This document shows, piece by piece, positions 6,945 to 14,303 of a stretch of 19,816 bases of DNA. Source of the stretch: Fimenecus stercoravium (GTDB lineage Bacteria; Bacillota; Clostridia; Oscillospirales; Acutalibacteraceae). Location of the stretch: positions 1 to 19,816 of the forward strand of contig DVIC01000114.1 of the NCBI GenBank assembly GCA_018711545.1. Reading direction: 5' to 3'. The translations under genes and the position numbers were made by a program. The notes below the pieces were generated by a model. The model saw nothing but the letters and a program-made list of their open reading frames with translations. It was not told the DNA's origin and searched no databases. Each line of letters starts with the position of its first letter. The stretch's first letter is position 1.

Positions 6945-7647
6945 GCACATAGGCCTCCCAAAGCTGCTGCTTGATCTCGTTTTCACGCTTCTCGCGGGCG
7001 ATTCGTTCCCGTATCTGTTTTTTATTTTTACCGAATTTTCCGTTCCTGTAAAAGGCGACCAAGAACATGCCGGCGAGCGCGCCCGCCGCCGAAATGATAA
7101 AATCGCCCATGGTGTCCAAAAGCCCCGCTTCCGAGGTGGGCGTGGAGCATTGCAGGTGCATCCCGTAAAGCCGGTCCATGGTGAATTCATAGATCTCCCA
7201 CCCGACGGAGATCCCAAGCGAAAAGCACAGCGCGAACAGCGACGCGAGCGCCGGTGAGAGCCGCCCGTGCCGCCCCTGGATGATCACGGCAAAGTCATAG
7301 GCGAACCACGCGGCGATAAAGCCCGCGAAGAAATGCGTCACGACGTCGAAGCCGTGGAAGTCGGTGCGGTTGTTGAGCGTAGTACCCACGACCACCCCGA
7401 CAAAAATAAACAGATTCAGCATCGTGCCCGACAGGTAGTCCACGCGGGTGATGAACGACCTGCCGCCGAATACCTGAAAGAAATCCCACAGGTGCGTAAA
7501 GAGGATGGCGAAGATCGCCTCTAAAAATTCCACGACCGAGCCGTGAAACAAACCGTAGATGCCCCAGAGCATGATCCCCGCGCGCAGCACGAGCCAGAGG
7601 ATCTGGTGACGCCGCGGCAGGTAGCCGGGCAGTTGCGTTTCCGTCAT
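6919..7647 (-). CDS. Polytopic membrane protein, DUF2238/YjdF-like (tentative)
   Basis: A 242-residue protein with about six or seven hydrophobic segments and a charged, histidine-containing C-terminal tail (residues 205-242, ending HEQDHHHN). Conserved-looking polar residues occur within membrane segments: DVVTHFFAG, GWEIYEFTMD and DTMGDFIISAAGAL. This pattern resembles the DUF2238/YjdF group, whose function is unknown. A VanZ-like relation is also possible. It is 21 bp after the propeller lipoprotein and overlaps DegV, so it is co-transcribed with envelope-associated genes. The ribosome site is AAAAAGGA, about 11 bases from the ATG. Confidence 0.6.
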   Translation of the reverse strand: MTETQLPGYLPRRHQILWLVLRAGIMLWGIYGLFHGSVVEFLEAIFAILFTHLWDFFQVFGGRSFITRVDYLSGTMLNLFIFVGVVVGTTLNNRTDFHGFDVVTHFFAGFIAAWFAYDFAVIIQGRHGRLSPALASLFALCFSLGISVGWEIYEFTMDRLYGMHLQCSTPTSEAGLLDTMGDFIISAAGALAGMFLVAFYRNGKFGKNKKQIRERIAREKRENEIKQQLWEAYVHEQDHHHN

Positions 7648-7668
7648 AGTTTTCCGTTTCCTTTTTGT

Positions 7669-9426
7669 TTAATCTTTCGCCGCTTCAAAGCGCGCGATCA
7701 TGCCGACCGTGTTTTTCCCGTCGGAGGCAGGCGCAGAGCCGACAAGGTCCCCGTCTGTCGAAAGCGTGGCGCCGCAGGCGACGAGCTCGCCGCTTTCCAG
7801 CACGCAGATCCCGTTAAAGCGGTCGTCACGTGTACCGCCGTAGCTTTGCAGCGTGTTCTCCAGCACCTCGCCGGATGCGTCCGTGCGCACGAGAAAGGCG
7901 TCCGTGCCGCCGCGGTTGCCGACCTTGCGGAAGTCGCTGTTGGAGGAATTCGTGTACCCTGCCAGCGCGTAGCCGTCCTCCGTCGCGCAGACGCCGGTAA
8001 AGCAGTCATCCAAAAGGCCGTGCACAACGCTTTGCCAGGCTATGGAGCCGTCGGCGTTGTACTTGACCATAATGGCGTCATAGCCGCCGTTGTTGGAAAG
8101 CTTCGACATCGTCCGGTCGCGTGAAGCCGAGCGCCCCACCGCGACGCAGCCGCCGTCCGAAGCCGCCGTAACCGCTAAGAAATTGTCCACCCGCGAACCG
8201 CCGAACTGCTGCACCCACTGCTGCTCGCCGGACGAAGAGAACTTCACGAGCCCTGCATCCGCACGGCCGTAGCTTGTAAACAGGCTGTTCGCGCCCGACG
8301 ACGTGAAGTTGCCCGCGGCATAAACGCTGCCGTCCGTATCCACCGCAACGCTCGTCAAGGTGTCGCCGGTCGCGCCGACGGCGCGCTGCCAAGCGATCGA
8401 GCCGTCCGCACTGAATTTCACGACGATCGGCGCCGAGCGCGCGGCGGAGAGCCCCAGCGAAGCGCCGGTACCGTCCGAAGAGCTCGAATACCCGACCGCA
8501 ACGAACCCGCCGTCGGGGGCGGCGGCAATCTGCTCAAAGCCGTCGGCACGGCTGCCGCCGAAGTTCCTCGTCCACTGTAATTCGCCGTCATCGTTGAATT
8601 TGAATACGACCGCGTCATAGTCGCCCGCCGCCGCAAAACCGAGGTTCGTCGCGCGCGTCAAACCGCAGACGGCGATATTGCCGTCCTCGTCCACCGCAAG
8701 CCCCGTGGCCTGCACGCCGCTGTCGGAGGAAACGATCTGCCGCCATTCGAGCCTCCCGCGGCGGGAGTATTTGATCAAAACGGGGATAGGCGTGGCGGAA
8801 TCGCCCGCAAGATCCGCCATACTGCCGTCTTTGGAATTGGCCTGCACGAGCGCCGCAAAGCCGCCGTCGGGCGTCGCCGCCGTGTCCACGAATGCGTCGC
8901 CGCCCGTGCCGCCGAAGGTCGAGCTCCAATTCGCCGTGTTCTGCCCCGGCAAGGCGGGCGTGACCGTGTACGTTGCGGTATAGGTCAGCGGGTTCCCGTT
9001 CGGGGAGGAGACGATGTTGCCGTTTGAGTCCGTGATCGGGATGCCCGTGATCCCGCCGCTGCCCACCGTGGTGGTCGTGTAGGACACCATCGTGGTCACG
9101 AGGTTGCCCGCTTCGTCATACACAAGGTTTCCGTTTTCATCGGTGACGGGTACGGCGATCTGCTGTTCGCCGTAGATCACGGTGGTCCGGACCTCGCCGT
9201 TTTCGTCATAGATCTTTTCGCCGTTCGCGTTGGTAAGCTCCACGATCTCGCCTTGGAGCACCGCCGTGATCGGGTTCCCGTTCGCGTCGGTCAGCACTTC
9301 GCCGTTTTCGTCGGTGACCGCCACCGTCGAGCTTGTCTTCTCATTCCCGCCGCACGCCGAAAGCCCGGCGAATACCGATACGAGCAGCAGCACCGCTATA
9401 AGGATCAGCCATTTTTCTTTTTTCAT
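7669..9426 (-). CDS. Secreted lipoprotein with DENG-repeat stalk and seven-bladed beta-propeller
   Basis: A 585-residue lipoprotein with the lipobox GLSAC at C25. Residues 36-150 hold four copies of a short acidic repeat of type TDENGEVLTDANGNPI, with D/N-x-N-G turns. From about residue 165 to 580 there are seven repeats of a W-x-x-x-FGG...D-x-F...A-x-x-DGGF-x-AxG pattern, each ending in a strand like DAxxxKFxxDGxxxW. Seven units suggest a closed seven-bladed propeller of the SBBP/EKxIDE-like type. Such proteins sit on the outer face of the membrane and usually bind ligands or proteins; no catalytic motif is visible. The start is fixed by GGAGG 8 bases upstream of ATG 9426. First gene of the four-gene minus-strand operon. 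Confidence 0.82.
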   Translation of the reverse strand: MKKEKWLILIAVLLLVSVFAGLSACGGNEKTSSTVAVTDENGEVLTDANGNPITAVLQGEIVELTNANGEKIYDENGEVRTTVIYGEQQIAVPVTDENGNLVYDEAGNLVTTMVSYTTTTVGSGGITGIPITDSNGNIVSSPNGNPLTYTATYTVTPALPGQNTANWSSTFGGTGGDAFVDTAATPDGGFAALVQANSKDGSMADLAGDSATPIPVLIKYSRRGRLEWRQIVSSDSGVQATGLAVDEDGNIAVCGLTRATNLGFAAAGDYDAVVFKFNDDGELQWTRNFGGSRADGFEQIAAAPDGGFVAVGYSSSSDGTGASLGLSAARSAPIVVKFSADGSIAWQRAVGATGDTLTSVAVDTDGSVYAAGNFTSSGANSLFTSYGRADAGLVKFSSSGEQQWVQQFGGSRVDNFLAVTAASDGGCVAVGRSASRDRTMSKLSNNGGYDAIMVKYNADGSIAWQSVVHGLLDDCFTGVCATEDGYALAGYTNSSNSDFRKVGNRGGTDAFLVRTDASGEVLENTLQSYGGTRDDRFNGICVLESGELVACGATLSTDGDLVGSAPASDGKNTVGMIARFEAAKD

Positions 9427-9464
9427 GCGCCTTGCCTCCGGGAAAATATCGTATAGATATTGTT

Positions 9465-9493
9465 AGTCTATCATAAAATCCTGCCCTTTTCAA
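9465..9493 (-). promoter_or_regulatory. Promoter of the propeller-lipoprotein operon
   Basis: Minus strand TTGAAA (9488-9493) and TAGACT (9465-9470) are separated by 17 bases. The region is AT-rich. It lies 39 bases before the start codon and back to back with the plus-strand promoter at 9538-9566. Confidence 0.62.
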
Positions 9494-9537
9494 TCGGGAA
9501 TTTGTACGCTGCCGCGTTTTGCAGCGGGAAAAACCCC

Positions 9538-9566
9538 TTGAAACGCATTTTTCTTTCCTGTATAAT
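9538..9566 (+). promoter_or_regulatory. Promoter of the Nudix-DUF951-prfA operon
   Basis: TTGAAA (9538-9543), 17 bases, then a perfect TATAAT (9561-9566). It is followed by TAAGGAG (9582-9588) and the ATG at 9600. It is the strongest sigma-A-type match in the window. Confidence 0.85.
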
Positions 9567-9599
9567 AGGGGTAGTTAAACGTAAGGAGTCGTAAGACAG

Positions 9600-10343
9600 A
9601 TGTTGGGTAAATTTGTCAGAGTGCGGGTCACCAAGCCCCTCGGCCGCTTTGACAGCGAGACCAATACGAAATATCTGCTGAACTTCGGCGTTGTCGAAAG
9701 CGGGCTGGATGCACGCTTCCCTGTTGCGGGCGCCTATATCATGGGCGTGAATCATCCCGTTCGGCGGTTTGACGGGCGCGTCATCGCCATCATTCGGGAC
9801 AAGCAGGCGCACGCCGTCTTTTTGGTGGTTTCGCCGAAATCCAAGCGGTTCATCATCCACGATATCCGCCCTGCCGTTGCCTTTCGGCACAAGGGCAAGG
9901 GCGTAAAGATCGAATGCTTTTACGAACGTTCCTGCGGGGCGGTCGTGTTCCGCGGCGATGCAGAAGAGCGCCGTTTCCTGCTCATCAAAAATAAGCGCAG
10001 TGCACATTGGGGCTTTCCCAAGGGGCATGTGGAGGCGGGCGAGACCGACCTGGATACCGCCAAGCGCGAGGTGCTCGAGGAAACGGGCTTACACATCGAT
10101 GTGCTCGACGGCTTTTGCGAGCGTTCCTCCTACACCATTCAGGGGCGCATAGACAAGACCGTTTTGATTTTTCTTGCCACCACCGCCGACACGAAGACCG
10201 TCATCCAGCAAAGCGAGATCGAAGACTACATCTGGCTGCCGTATGCGCGCTGCCTTGCCACGCTCAACTATGAAAACGACAAGGCCATTTTGCAAAAGGC
10301 GCAGGCGTTCTTGACCGAGCGCAGCGCGTTTGAGGTGCTTTGA
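9600..10343 (+). CDS. Pyrophosphatase-like domain fused to Nudix hydrolase
   Basis: A 247-residue two-domain protein. Residues 1-95 resemble the short family-I inorganic-pyrophosphatase-like proteins of Firmicutes (MLGKFVRVRVTKPLG, KYLLNFGVVE, AYIMGVNHPV, GRVIAIIR), but most metal-binding aspartates expected of a working enzyme are not seen. Residues 105-240 are a Nudix domain with an intact box: G142, E148, R156-E157, E160-E161, G163, matching GX5EX7REUXEEXGU. The domain is preceded by WGFPKGH, as in Ap4A-type hydrolases. It probably hydrolyses a nucleoside-diphosphate derivative; the substrate is unknown. AAGGAG is 11 bases upstream. The stop is followed directly by the ATG of DUF951. Confidence 0.83.
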   Translation: MLGKFVRVRVTKPLGRFDSETNTKYLLNFGVVESGLDARFPVAGAYIMGVNHPVRRFDGRVIAIIRDKQAHAVFLVVSPKSKRFIIHDIRPAVAFRHKGKGVKIECFYERSCGAVVFRGDAEERRFLLIKNKRSAHWGFPKGHVEAGETDLDTAKREVLEETGLHIDVLDGFCERSSYTIQGRIDKTVLIFLATTADTKTVIQQSEIEDYIWLPYARCLATLNYENDKAILQKAQAFLTERSAFEVL

Positions 10344-10541
10344 ATGGATGTACGCGTCGGGGACACCCTTGAAATGAAAAAGCCGCATCCCTGCGGCGGC
10401 AAGACCTTCCTTGTCCTGCGCACGGGGATGGATTTCCGCCTGCGCTGCACCACCTGCGGCAGGGAATTCATGGCGCCGCGCGTGAAGATCGAAAAGCGCG
10501 TGAAAAAAATTCTGCGGGAAGATGGGAACACGGATGCTTGA
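10344..10541 (+). CDS. DUF951 (YyzM-like) small protein
   Basis: A 65-residue basic protein with the DUF951 pattern: VRVGD at the start, KKPHPCGG (C17), RLRCTTCG (C35, C38), then PRVKIEKRVKKIL. The three cysteines suggest a small metal-binding, nucleic-acid-associated fold, but the function is not established. The ATG directly follows the TGA of the Nudix gene, with GAGGTG just upstream inside that gene. It overlaps prfA by 8 bp. DUF951 is a typical small Firmicutes protein and supports the lineage inference. Confidence 0.88.
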   Translation: MDVRVGDTLEMKKPHPCGGKTFLVLRTGMDFRLRCTTCGREFMAPRVKIEKRVKKILREDGNTDA

Positions 10542-11619
10542 AAAATTACAGGGGATCACGGCGCGGCTTCACGAGCTGGAGCGCGCTTTGTGCGCGCCGG
10601 AGACGGCGGCGGATCCCAAACGCTTTGCTGCGCTCATGCGCGAAGCAAAGCAGCTTCGTCCCATTGCGGACGCTTACAATGCTTATCAAAAGGCCGAAGC
10701 CGACCGCGACGCGGCGCGCGAGCTGCTCGCCGAGGGCGGCGCGGATCGGGAAATGCGGGACATGGCGTCCGAAGAGCTGCACAGCGCCGAGGAAAAACTC
10801 GAACAGCTTGACCGGGAGCTGCGCGTGCTGCTTTTGCCGCGTGACCCGAACGATGAGAAAAACGTCATTATGGAGATCCGCGCGGGCGCGGGCGGCGACG
10901 AGGCCGCATTGTTCGCCGCGCGGCTTTTCCGTATGTATTCGATGTACGCCGAACGCAAGGGCTGGAAGCTGGAGGTCGTGAACGCCTCCGAAACGCAGCT
11001 CGGCGGGCTCAAAGAGATCAGCTTTATGATCGAGGGCGAGGGCGCGTATTCGCGCACGAAATTTGAAAGCGGCGTGCACCGCGTCCAGCGCGTGCCCGAA
11101 ACCGAAAGTCAGGGGCGCATCCACACCTCCACCGCCACCGTCGCGGTGCTGCCCGAGGCCGAGGAAGTGGAATTCGAGCTTGACCCGGCGGACTTGCAGA
11201 TCGATGTGTTCCGCTCCTCCGGCGCAGGCGGGCAAAAGGTCAACAAGACCTCCTCCGCCATCCGCGTGACGCACCTGCCCACGGGGATGGTCGTGGAGTG
11301 CCAGGACGAGCGCAGCCAGTACCGCAACAAGGACAAGGCGCTTGCCGTCCTGCGCGCGCGCCTTTACGAGATCGAGCGCAAAAAGCAGGAGGCCGAGATC
11401 GCGGGCGAGCGCCGTTCGCAGGTCGGCACCGGCGACCGCAGCGAGCGCATCCGCACCTACAATTTCCCGCAGGGGCGTGTGACCGACCACCGCATCGGCT
11501 TAACGCTCTATCGGCTTGAGGCCGTCCTCGACGGCGACCTTGACGAGATCATCGACGCGCTTCTTGCCGCCGACGCCGCAGAGAAGCTGCAAAACGCCGG
11601 GGAAACGAGCAAAGAATAG
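10534..11619 (+). CDS. prfA: Peptide chain release factor 1
   Basis: A 361-residue class I release factor that reads UAA and UAG stop codons and triggers peptidyl-tRNA hydrolysis on the ribosome. The codon-recognition tripeptide of RF1 type is P188-E189-T190, and the catalytic GGQ is G232-G233-Q234 in SSGAGGQKVNK. Both are intact and the length is normal. A longer frame starts at ATG 10522 (adding MGTR), but RF1 proteins start MLxKL, so 10534 is chosen. This gives an ATGCTTGA overlap with DUF951. In many Firmicutes prmC follows prfA; here it does not. The gene is followed by a 45-bp palindrome. Confidence 0.97.
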   Translation: MLEKLQGITARLHELERALCAPETAADPKRFAALMREAKQLRPIADAYNAYQKAEADRDAARELLAEGGADREMRDMASEELHSAEEKLEQLDRELRVLLLPRDPNDEKNVIMEIRAGAGGDEAALFAARLFRMYSMYAERKGWKLEVVNASETQLGGLKEISFMIEGEGAYSRTKFESGVHRVQRVPETESQGRIHTSTATVAVLPEAEEVEFELDPADLQIDVFRSSGAGGQKVNKTSSAIRVTHLPTGMVVECQDERSQYRNKDKALAVLRARLYEIERKKQEAEIAGERRSQVGTGDRSERIRTYNFPQGRVTDHRIGLTLYRLEAVLDGDLDEIIDALLAADAAEKLQNAGETSKE

Positions 11620-11628
11620 ACAGGGTAA

Positions 11629-11673
11629 ACAGGGGACGGTTCTGTGTCTTAAAGACACAGAACCGTCCCCTGT
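11629..11673. terminator. 45-bp perfect palindrome, likely bidirectional terminator
   Basis: Two perfectly complementary 22-base arms (beginning ACAGGGGACGGTTCTGTG) flank a single central A. It lies between the convergent ends of prfA (10 bp away) and the TSCPD gene (20 bp away). The plus strand continues CTTCTTTTG, a weak T-run. The GGGGACGGTTCTGTGTC word is, from memory, a recurring repeat in clostridial genomes, so this may be a dispersed palindromic repeat doing duty as a terminator. Confidence 0.8.
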
Positions 11674-11692
11674 CTTCTTTTGCTTTCCTGCC

Positions 11693-11956
11693 TTATTCCG
11701 CCGCCTGCTGCGCCTTCTGCGCTTCTCTGAGCGCGTGCGCGAGCTGGTCGGGGCAGGAGGTCGGGCGCATTCCGCAGCGAATGCCCGAAAGCGTGTCGAT
11801 CACTTCATCGACCTTTCTGCCGCACACCAAGCGCGCCACGCCCTGCGTGTTGCCGTTGCAGCCGCCGTAGAACTTTACGTTTTTGATCACGTCGCCGTCG
11901 AGCTCGACTTCGATCTGCTGCGAGCACGTCCCGCGCGTGCGATAGGTATAGGTCAT
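11693..11956 (-). CDS. TSCPD domain-containing protein (TIGR03905 type)
   Basis: An 87-residue protein with the family's namesake TSCPD at residues 66-70 and further cysteines at 11, 33, 45 and 61. The YGGCNGNTQGVARLVCG segment is typical. The same domain occurs at the C-terminus of some class II ribonucleotide reductases (NrdJ) and as stand-alone clostridial proteins. Its biochemical role is not settled; the cysteines suggest metal or redox chemistry. AAGGAG stands 8 bases before the ATG. It is separated from rsmA by a decayed repeat, so it probably has its own promoter, which I could not place. Confidence 0.9.
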   Translation of the reverse strand: MTYTYRTRGTCSQQIEVELDGDVIKNVKFYGGCNGNTQGVARLVCGRKVDEVIDTLSGIRCGMRPTSCPDQLAHALREAQKAQQAAE

Positions 11957-12058
11957 GGTAAAAACTCCTTTTTTGCTAAATATCTCTGTGTGCCTGCCTT
12001 AGATGGGAAAACAGGCAGTACGCATTTTCGGTCGCGATAAAACCGAAGGATCATGCAT

Positions 12059-12148
12059 GTAGGGGCGGGTTTCTGCAAAATTTCGGCTTTCCTCGGCTTT
12101 GTCGCCGCGCGTCTCTATCGCCCGAAATCTAACCTCTGACATCTAAAA
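12059..12148 (-). repeat. Decayed repeat copy overlapping the end of rsmA (copy 3)
   Basis: Read on the minus strand it starts with three heptamers, TTTTAGA, TGTCAGA, GGTTAGA (12128-12148). It continues through a CGATAGAGACGCG stretch and GAAAGCCGAAATTTTGCAG and ends with ACCCGCCCCTAC (12059-12070), the closing GTAGGGGCGGG arm. The three heptamers are read in frame as the last codons and the stop of rsmA. Only one arm and one array remain. Confidence 0.75.
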
Positions 12149-12998
12149 GCCGGTTCGCCAAATCCGCGAGCTTTTCCATCGGGATCTTTTCGGCGCGCAC
12201 ATCGGCGGGCAAGCCCGTATCGGCGATCGCCTCGGCGACTGCCGCTTTCGGCAGATTCAAGCCCGCCGCGATGCCGTTCACCGCCGTCTTGCGCCGCTGG
12301 GCGAACGCCGCGCGCACCATTTTGAAAAAATACGCTTCGTCGCGCAGTTCGACCGCAGGGGATTTGCGCACGCACAATTCGATCACGGCGCTGTCCACCT
12401 TCGGCGCGGGCAGGAAGGCTTCGCGCCCGACCGTAAAGCGCGTGTGTGCCTCGGCGTAATACCGCACCGCCACCGTGACCGCGCCCGCTTCCCGCGAGCC
12501 GACTTCGGCGCAAAGGCGCTCGGCGGCCTCCTTTTGCACCATGACGACCAGTTTTTCGATCGGCAGACGGCACTCCAAAAGCCGCATGAGCAGCGGGGAG
12601 GTGATATAATACGGCAAATTTGCGCACACCGCGATGCGCGCGCCCTCGCCGAAGCGTTCGCGCAAAAGCGCGTGGAGGTCAAGCTGCATGGCGTCGCCCT
12701 CGACAAGCTCGACGTTGTCATAGTCCGCGAGCGTCTCCCGCAGCACAGGGAACAGCCTGCGGTCAAGTTCTACGGCGATGACTTTTTTTGCCTGTTCGCA
12801 AAGGGATGCTGTCAAAACGCCGATGCCCGGGCCGATTTCCAAAACACAGTCCGCACCCTCCCGCGTTGCTGCCCGCGCCATTTCGGGGCAGACGGTCGGG
12901 TCGATCAGGAAATTCTGCCCGAGCGCTTTCGAGAACGAAAAGCCGTGGCGCGAAAGGACGGCGCGCACCGTCCTTTCGTCGGAAAGATCAAAACGCAT
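12129..12998 (-). CDS. rsmA: 16S rRNA (adenine1518-N6/adenine1519-N6)-dimethyltransferase
   Basis: A 289-residue KsgA/RsmA enzyme, which dimethylates the two adenines of the 3'-terminal 16S hairpin during small-subunit assembly. Visible motifs are KALGQNFLID (25-33), the SAM-binding EIGPGIG (54-60), E77 in AVELDRR, the catalytic NLPYYI (127-132) and FLPAPKVDSA. The frame extends to 13043, but the family start is nearer MRFDLSDERT, so ATG 12998 is chosen. It overlaps the aminotransferase stop by 11 bp. The natural end seems to be about LANRL. The last residues (LDVRG) and the TAG stop are read from repeat heptamers. Confidence 0.95.
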   Translation of the reverse strand: MRFDLSDERTVRAVLSRHGFSFSKALGQNFLIDPTVCPEMARAATREGADCVLEIGPGIGVLTASLCEQAKKVIAVELDRRLFPVLRETLADYDNVELVEGDAMQLDLHALLRERFGEGARIAVCANLPYYITSPLLMRLLECRLPIEKLVVMVQKEAAERLCAEVGSREAGAVTVAVRYYAEAHTRFTVGREAFLPAPKVDSAVIELCVRKSPAVELRDEAYFFKMVRAAFAQRRKTAVNGIAAGLNLPKAAVAEAIADTGLPADVRAEKIPMEKLADLANRLLDVRG

Positions 12999-14172
12999 GG
13001 CGCAGCTCGCCGAGGATATCCATCCCCTTGACGATGTTCTCATCCGAGGGCGTGGTGAAGTTCATGCGGAAGCAGTTGGTCGTTTCGCCCTCTTCCACGG
13101 TGAACGCGCTGCCGGGCACGACCGCGACCTTCTTTTCCACGGCGCGCGCGCAGAAGTCAAGCATATTGACCGAATCGGGAAGACGGCACCAGACGAACAT
13201 GCCGCCCTCGGGGCGCACATACTCCACAAAGCCGCCGAGCTTTTCGTCAATGAGGTCGCACATCAAATTCAGCTTGCGGCGGTAAATTTCGCGGATCTTT
13301 TGGATGTGCGCTTCGAAATCGGTGGTCGCCATCCATTCGTCCACGAGCATCTGGGTAAACATGGGCGTGTGCGTATCCGCCGCCTGCTTGCCGACGGTCA
13401 TTTTCGCGACGATCGGCGCGGGGGCAACCGTGTACCCGACGCGCACGCCCGGCGCGAGCACCTTGGAGAACGAGCCCGCGTAAATGACGATGCCGTCGTC
13501 ATCCATGCTCTTGATGCTCGGCAGGGATTCGCCCGCCACGCGCAGATCGCCGTAGGGGTTATCTTCGAGGATCAGCACGCCGTACTGCTTTGCGAGCGCA
13601 TACAGCTTCTTGCGCTTTTCAAGCGACATCGTCGCGCCCGAGGGATTCTGGAAATTCGGGATGGTGTAGATAAAGCGGACGTTTTGGTTCTCTTGGAGCT
13701 TCTGCTCCAAAATCTCCATGTTCATGCCATCCGCTTCGACCGGCACGCCGCGCAGCTGCACGCCGTAGGAGCGGAAGCAGTTGAGCGAGCCGATGAACGA
13801 CGGCGATTCGCTGATGACGACGTCGCCGAAGTTGCAAAGCGTCTTGGTCGAAAGGTCCATGACCTGCGTCGCGCCCGAGGTGATGATCAGGTCGTCAAAA
13901 TCGCGCCCGATGTTGTGCTTTTCTTTCATATATTGCTTAACACGTGCGCGAAGCGGCGCATAGCCTTCCGTCACGCCGTATTGCAGGGCGGTGACGGGCG
14001 CTTCTTCGAAAATGCGCTTCGAAATGGCGCGGACTTCCTCGATGGGGAACGCCGCCGCGTCCGGGTTGCCCGCCGCAAAGGGGATGACCGCAGGATCGGC
14101 GGTGGCTTTTAAAATCTCGCGGATCGCCGACGGCTGCAGCGAAGAAATGCGTTTGGAAAATGTATATTCCAT
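12988..14172 (-). CDS. PLP-dependent aminotransferase (class I/II fold)
   Basis: A 394-residue fold-type I aminotransferase. Expected residues are visible: N176 in IPNFQNPSG, D204 in LEDNPYG, the PLP-binding lysine K237 in YAGSFSKVLAPG, and the carboxylate-binding arginine in NCFRMNF near the C-terminus. It is closest in pattern to the 2-aminoadipate/aromatic or branched-chain transaminase group without a MocR DNA-binding domain. The amino donor and acceptor cannot be assigned. AAGGGAG is 7 bases before the ATG, and a promoter is at 14203-14231. It is co-transcribed with rsmA. Confidence 0.9.
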   Translation of the reverse strand: MEYTFSKRISSLQPSAIREILKATADPAVIPFAAGNPDAAAFPIEEVRAISKRIFEEAPVTALQYGVTEGYAPLRARVKQYMKEKHNIGRDFDDLIITSGATQVMDLSTKTLCNFGDVVISESPSFIGSLNCFRSYGVQLRGVPVEADGMNMEILEQKLQENQNVRFIYTIPNFQNPSGATMSLEKRKKLYALAKQYGVLILEDNPYGDLRVAGESLPSIKSMDDDGIVIYAGSFSKVLAPGVRVGYTVAPAPIVAKMTVGKQAADTHTPMFTQMLVDEWMATTDFEAHIQKIREIYRRKLNLMCDLIDEKLGGFVEYVRPEGGMFVWCRLPDSVNMLDFCARAVEKKVAVVPGSAFTVEEGETTNCFRMNFTTPSDENIVKGMDILGELRHAF

Positions 14173-14202
14173 GAGAACACTCCCTTTTCAAAATCAACAG
14201 CT

Positions 14203-14231
14203 ATTGTAGCACACTGCGTAAAAAAGCGCAA
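14203..14231 (-). promoter_or_regulatory. Promoter of the aminotransferase-rsmA operon
   Basis: Minus strand TTGCGC (14226-14231), 17 bases, TACAAT (14203-14208). The -10 box is strong and the -35 box weak. It is divergent from the forespore-type promoter at 14256-14285. Confidence 0.6.
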
Positions 14232-14255
14232 CCGTTCGGGTATATCTGCGAAAGC

Positions 14256-14285
14256 GAATACGCATGCAAAAAACGGGGCATACTG
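14256..14285 (+). promoter_or_regulatory. Candidate forespore (sigma-F/sigma-G-type) promoter
   Basis: GAATA (14256-14260), 15 bases, then GGGCATACTG (14276-14285). The second box fits the sigma-F -10 pattern GGNRANAHTR at 9 of 10 positions. Read as sigma-G, GAATA matches GHATR and CATACTG nearly matches CATNHTA at 18-base spacing. It precedes a SpoIIQ-like gene, a known forespore-regulon member in Bacillus. Caveat: the -10 box ends only 5 bases before GGAGG, which would give a very short leader. No sigma-A-type promoter was seen. Confidence 0.45.
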
Positions 14286-14303
14286 CTTTCGGAGGTGTCC
14301 CGT

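Noticed and set aside
6945..7217. Extended DegV frame starting at 7217.
   Set aside because: The extra 91 residues lie inside the membrane-protein gene in another frame and have shadow composition. ATG 6944 has GGGAGG and the family N-terminus.
11992..12020. Weak hairpin TGCCTG...CAGGCA upstream of the TSCPD gene as a terminator of rsmA.
   Set aside because: It has a 6-bp stem with a long loop and no T-run; this is too weak to call.
12778..14112. Long antisense open frames (also 2139-3383, 5374-6615 and 328-1131).
   Set aside because: They lie opposite strongly supported genes, have arginine/alanine/histidine-rich composition typical of GC-rich shadow frames, and show no recognisable domains.
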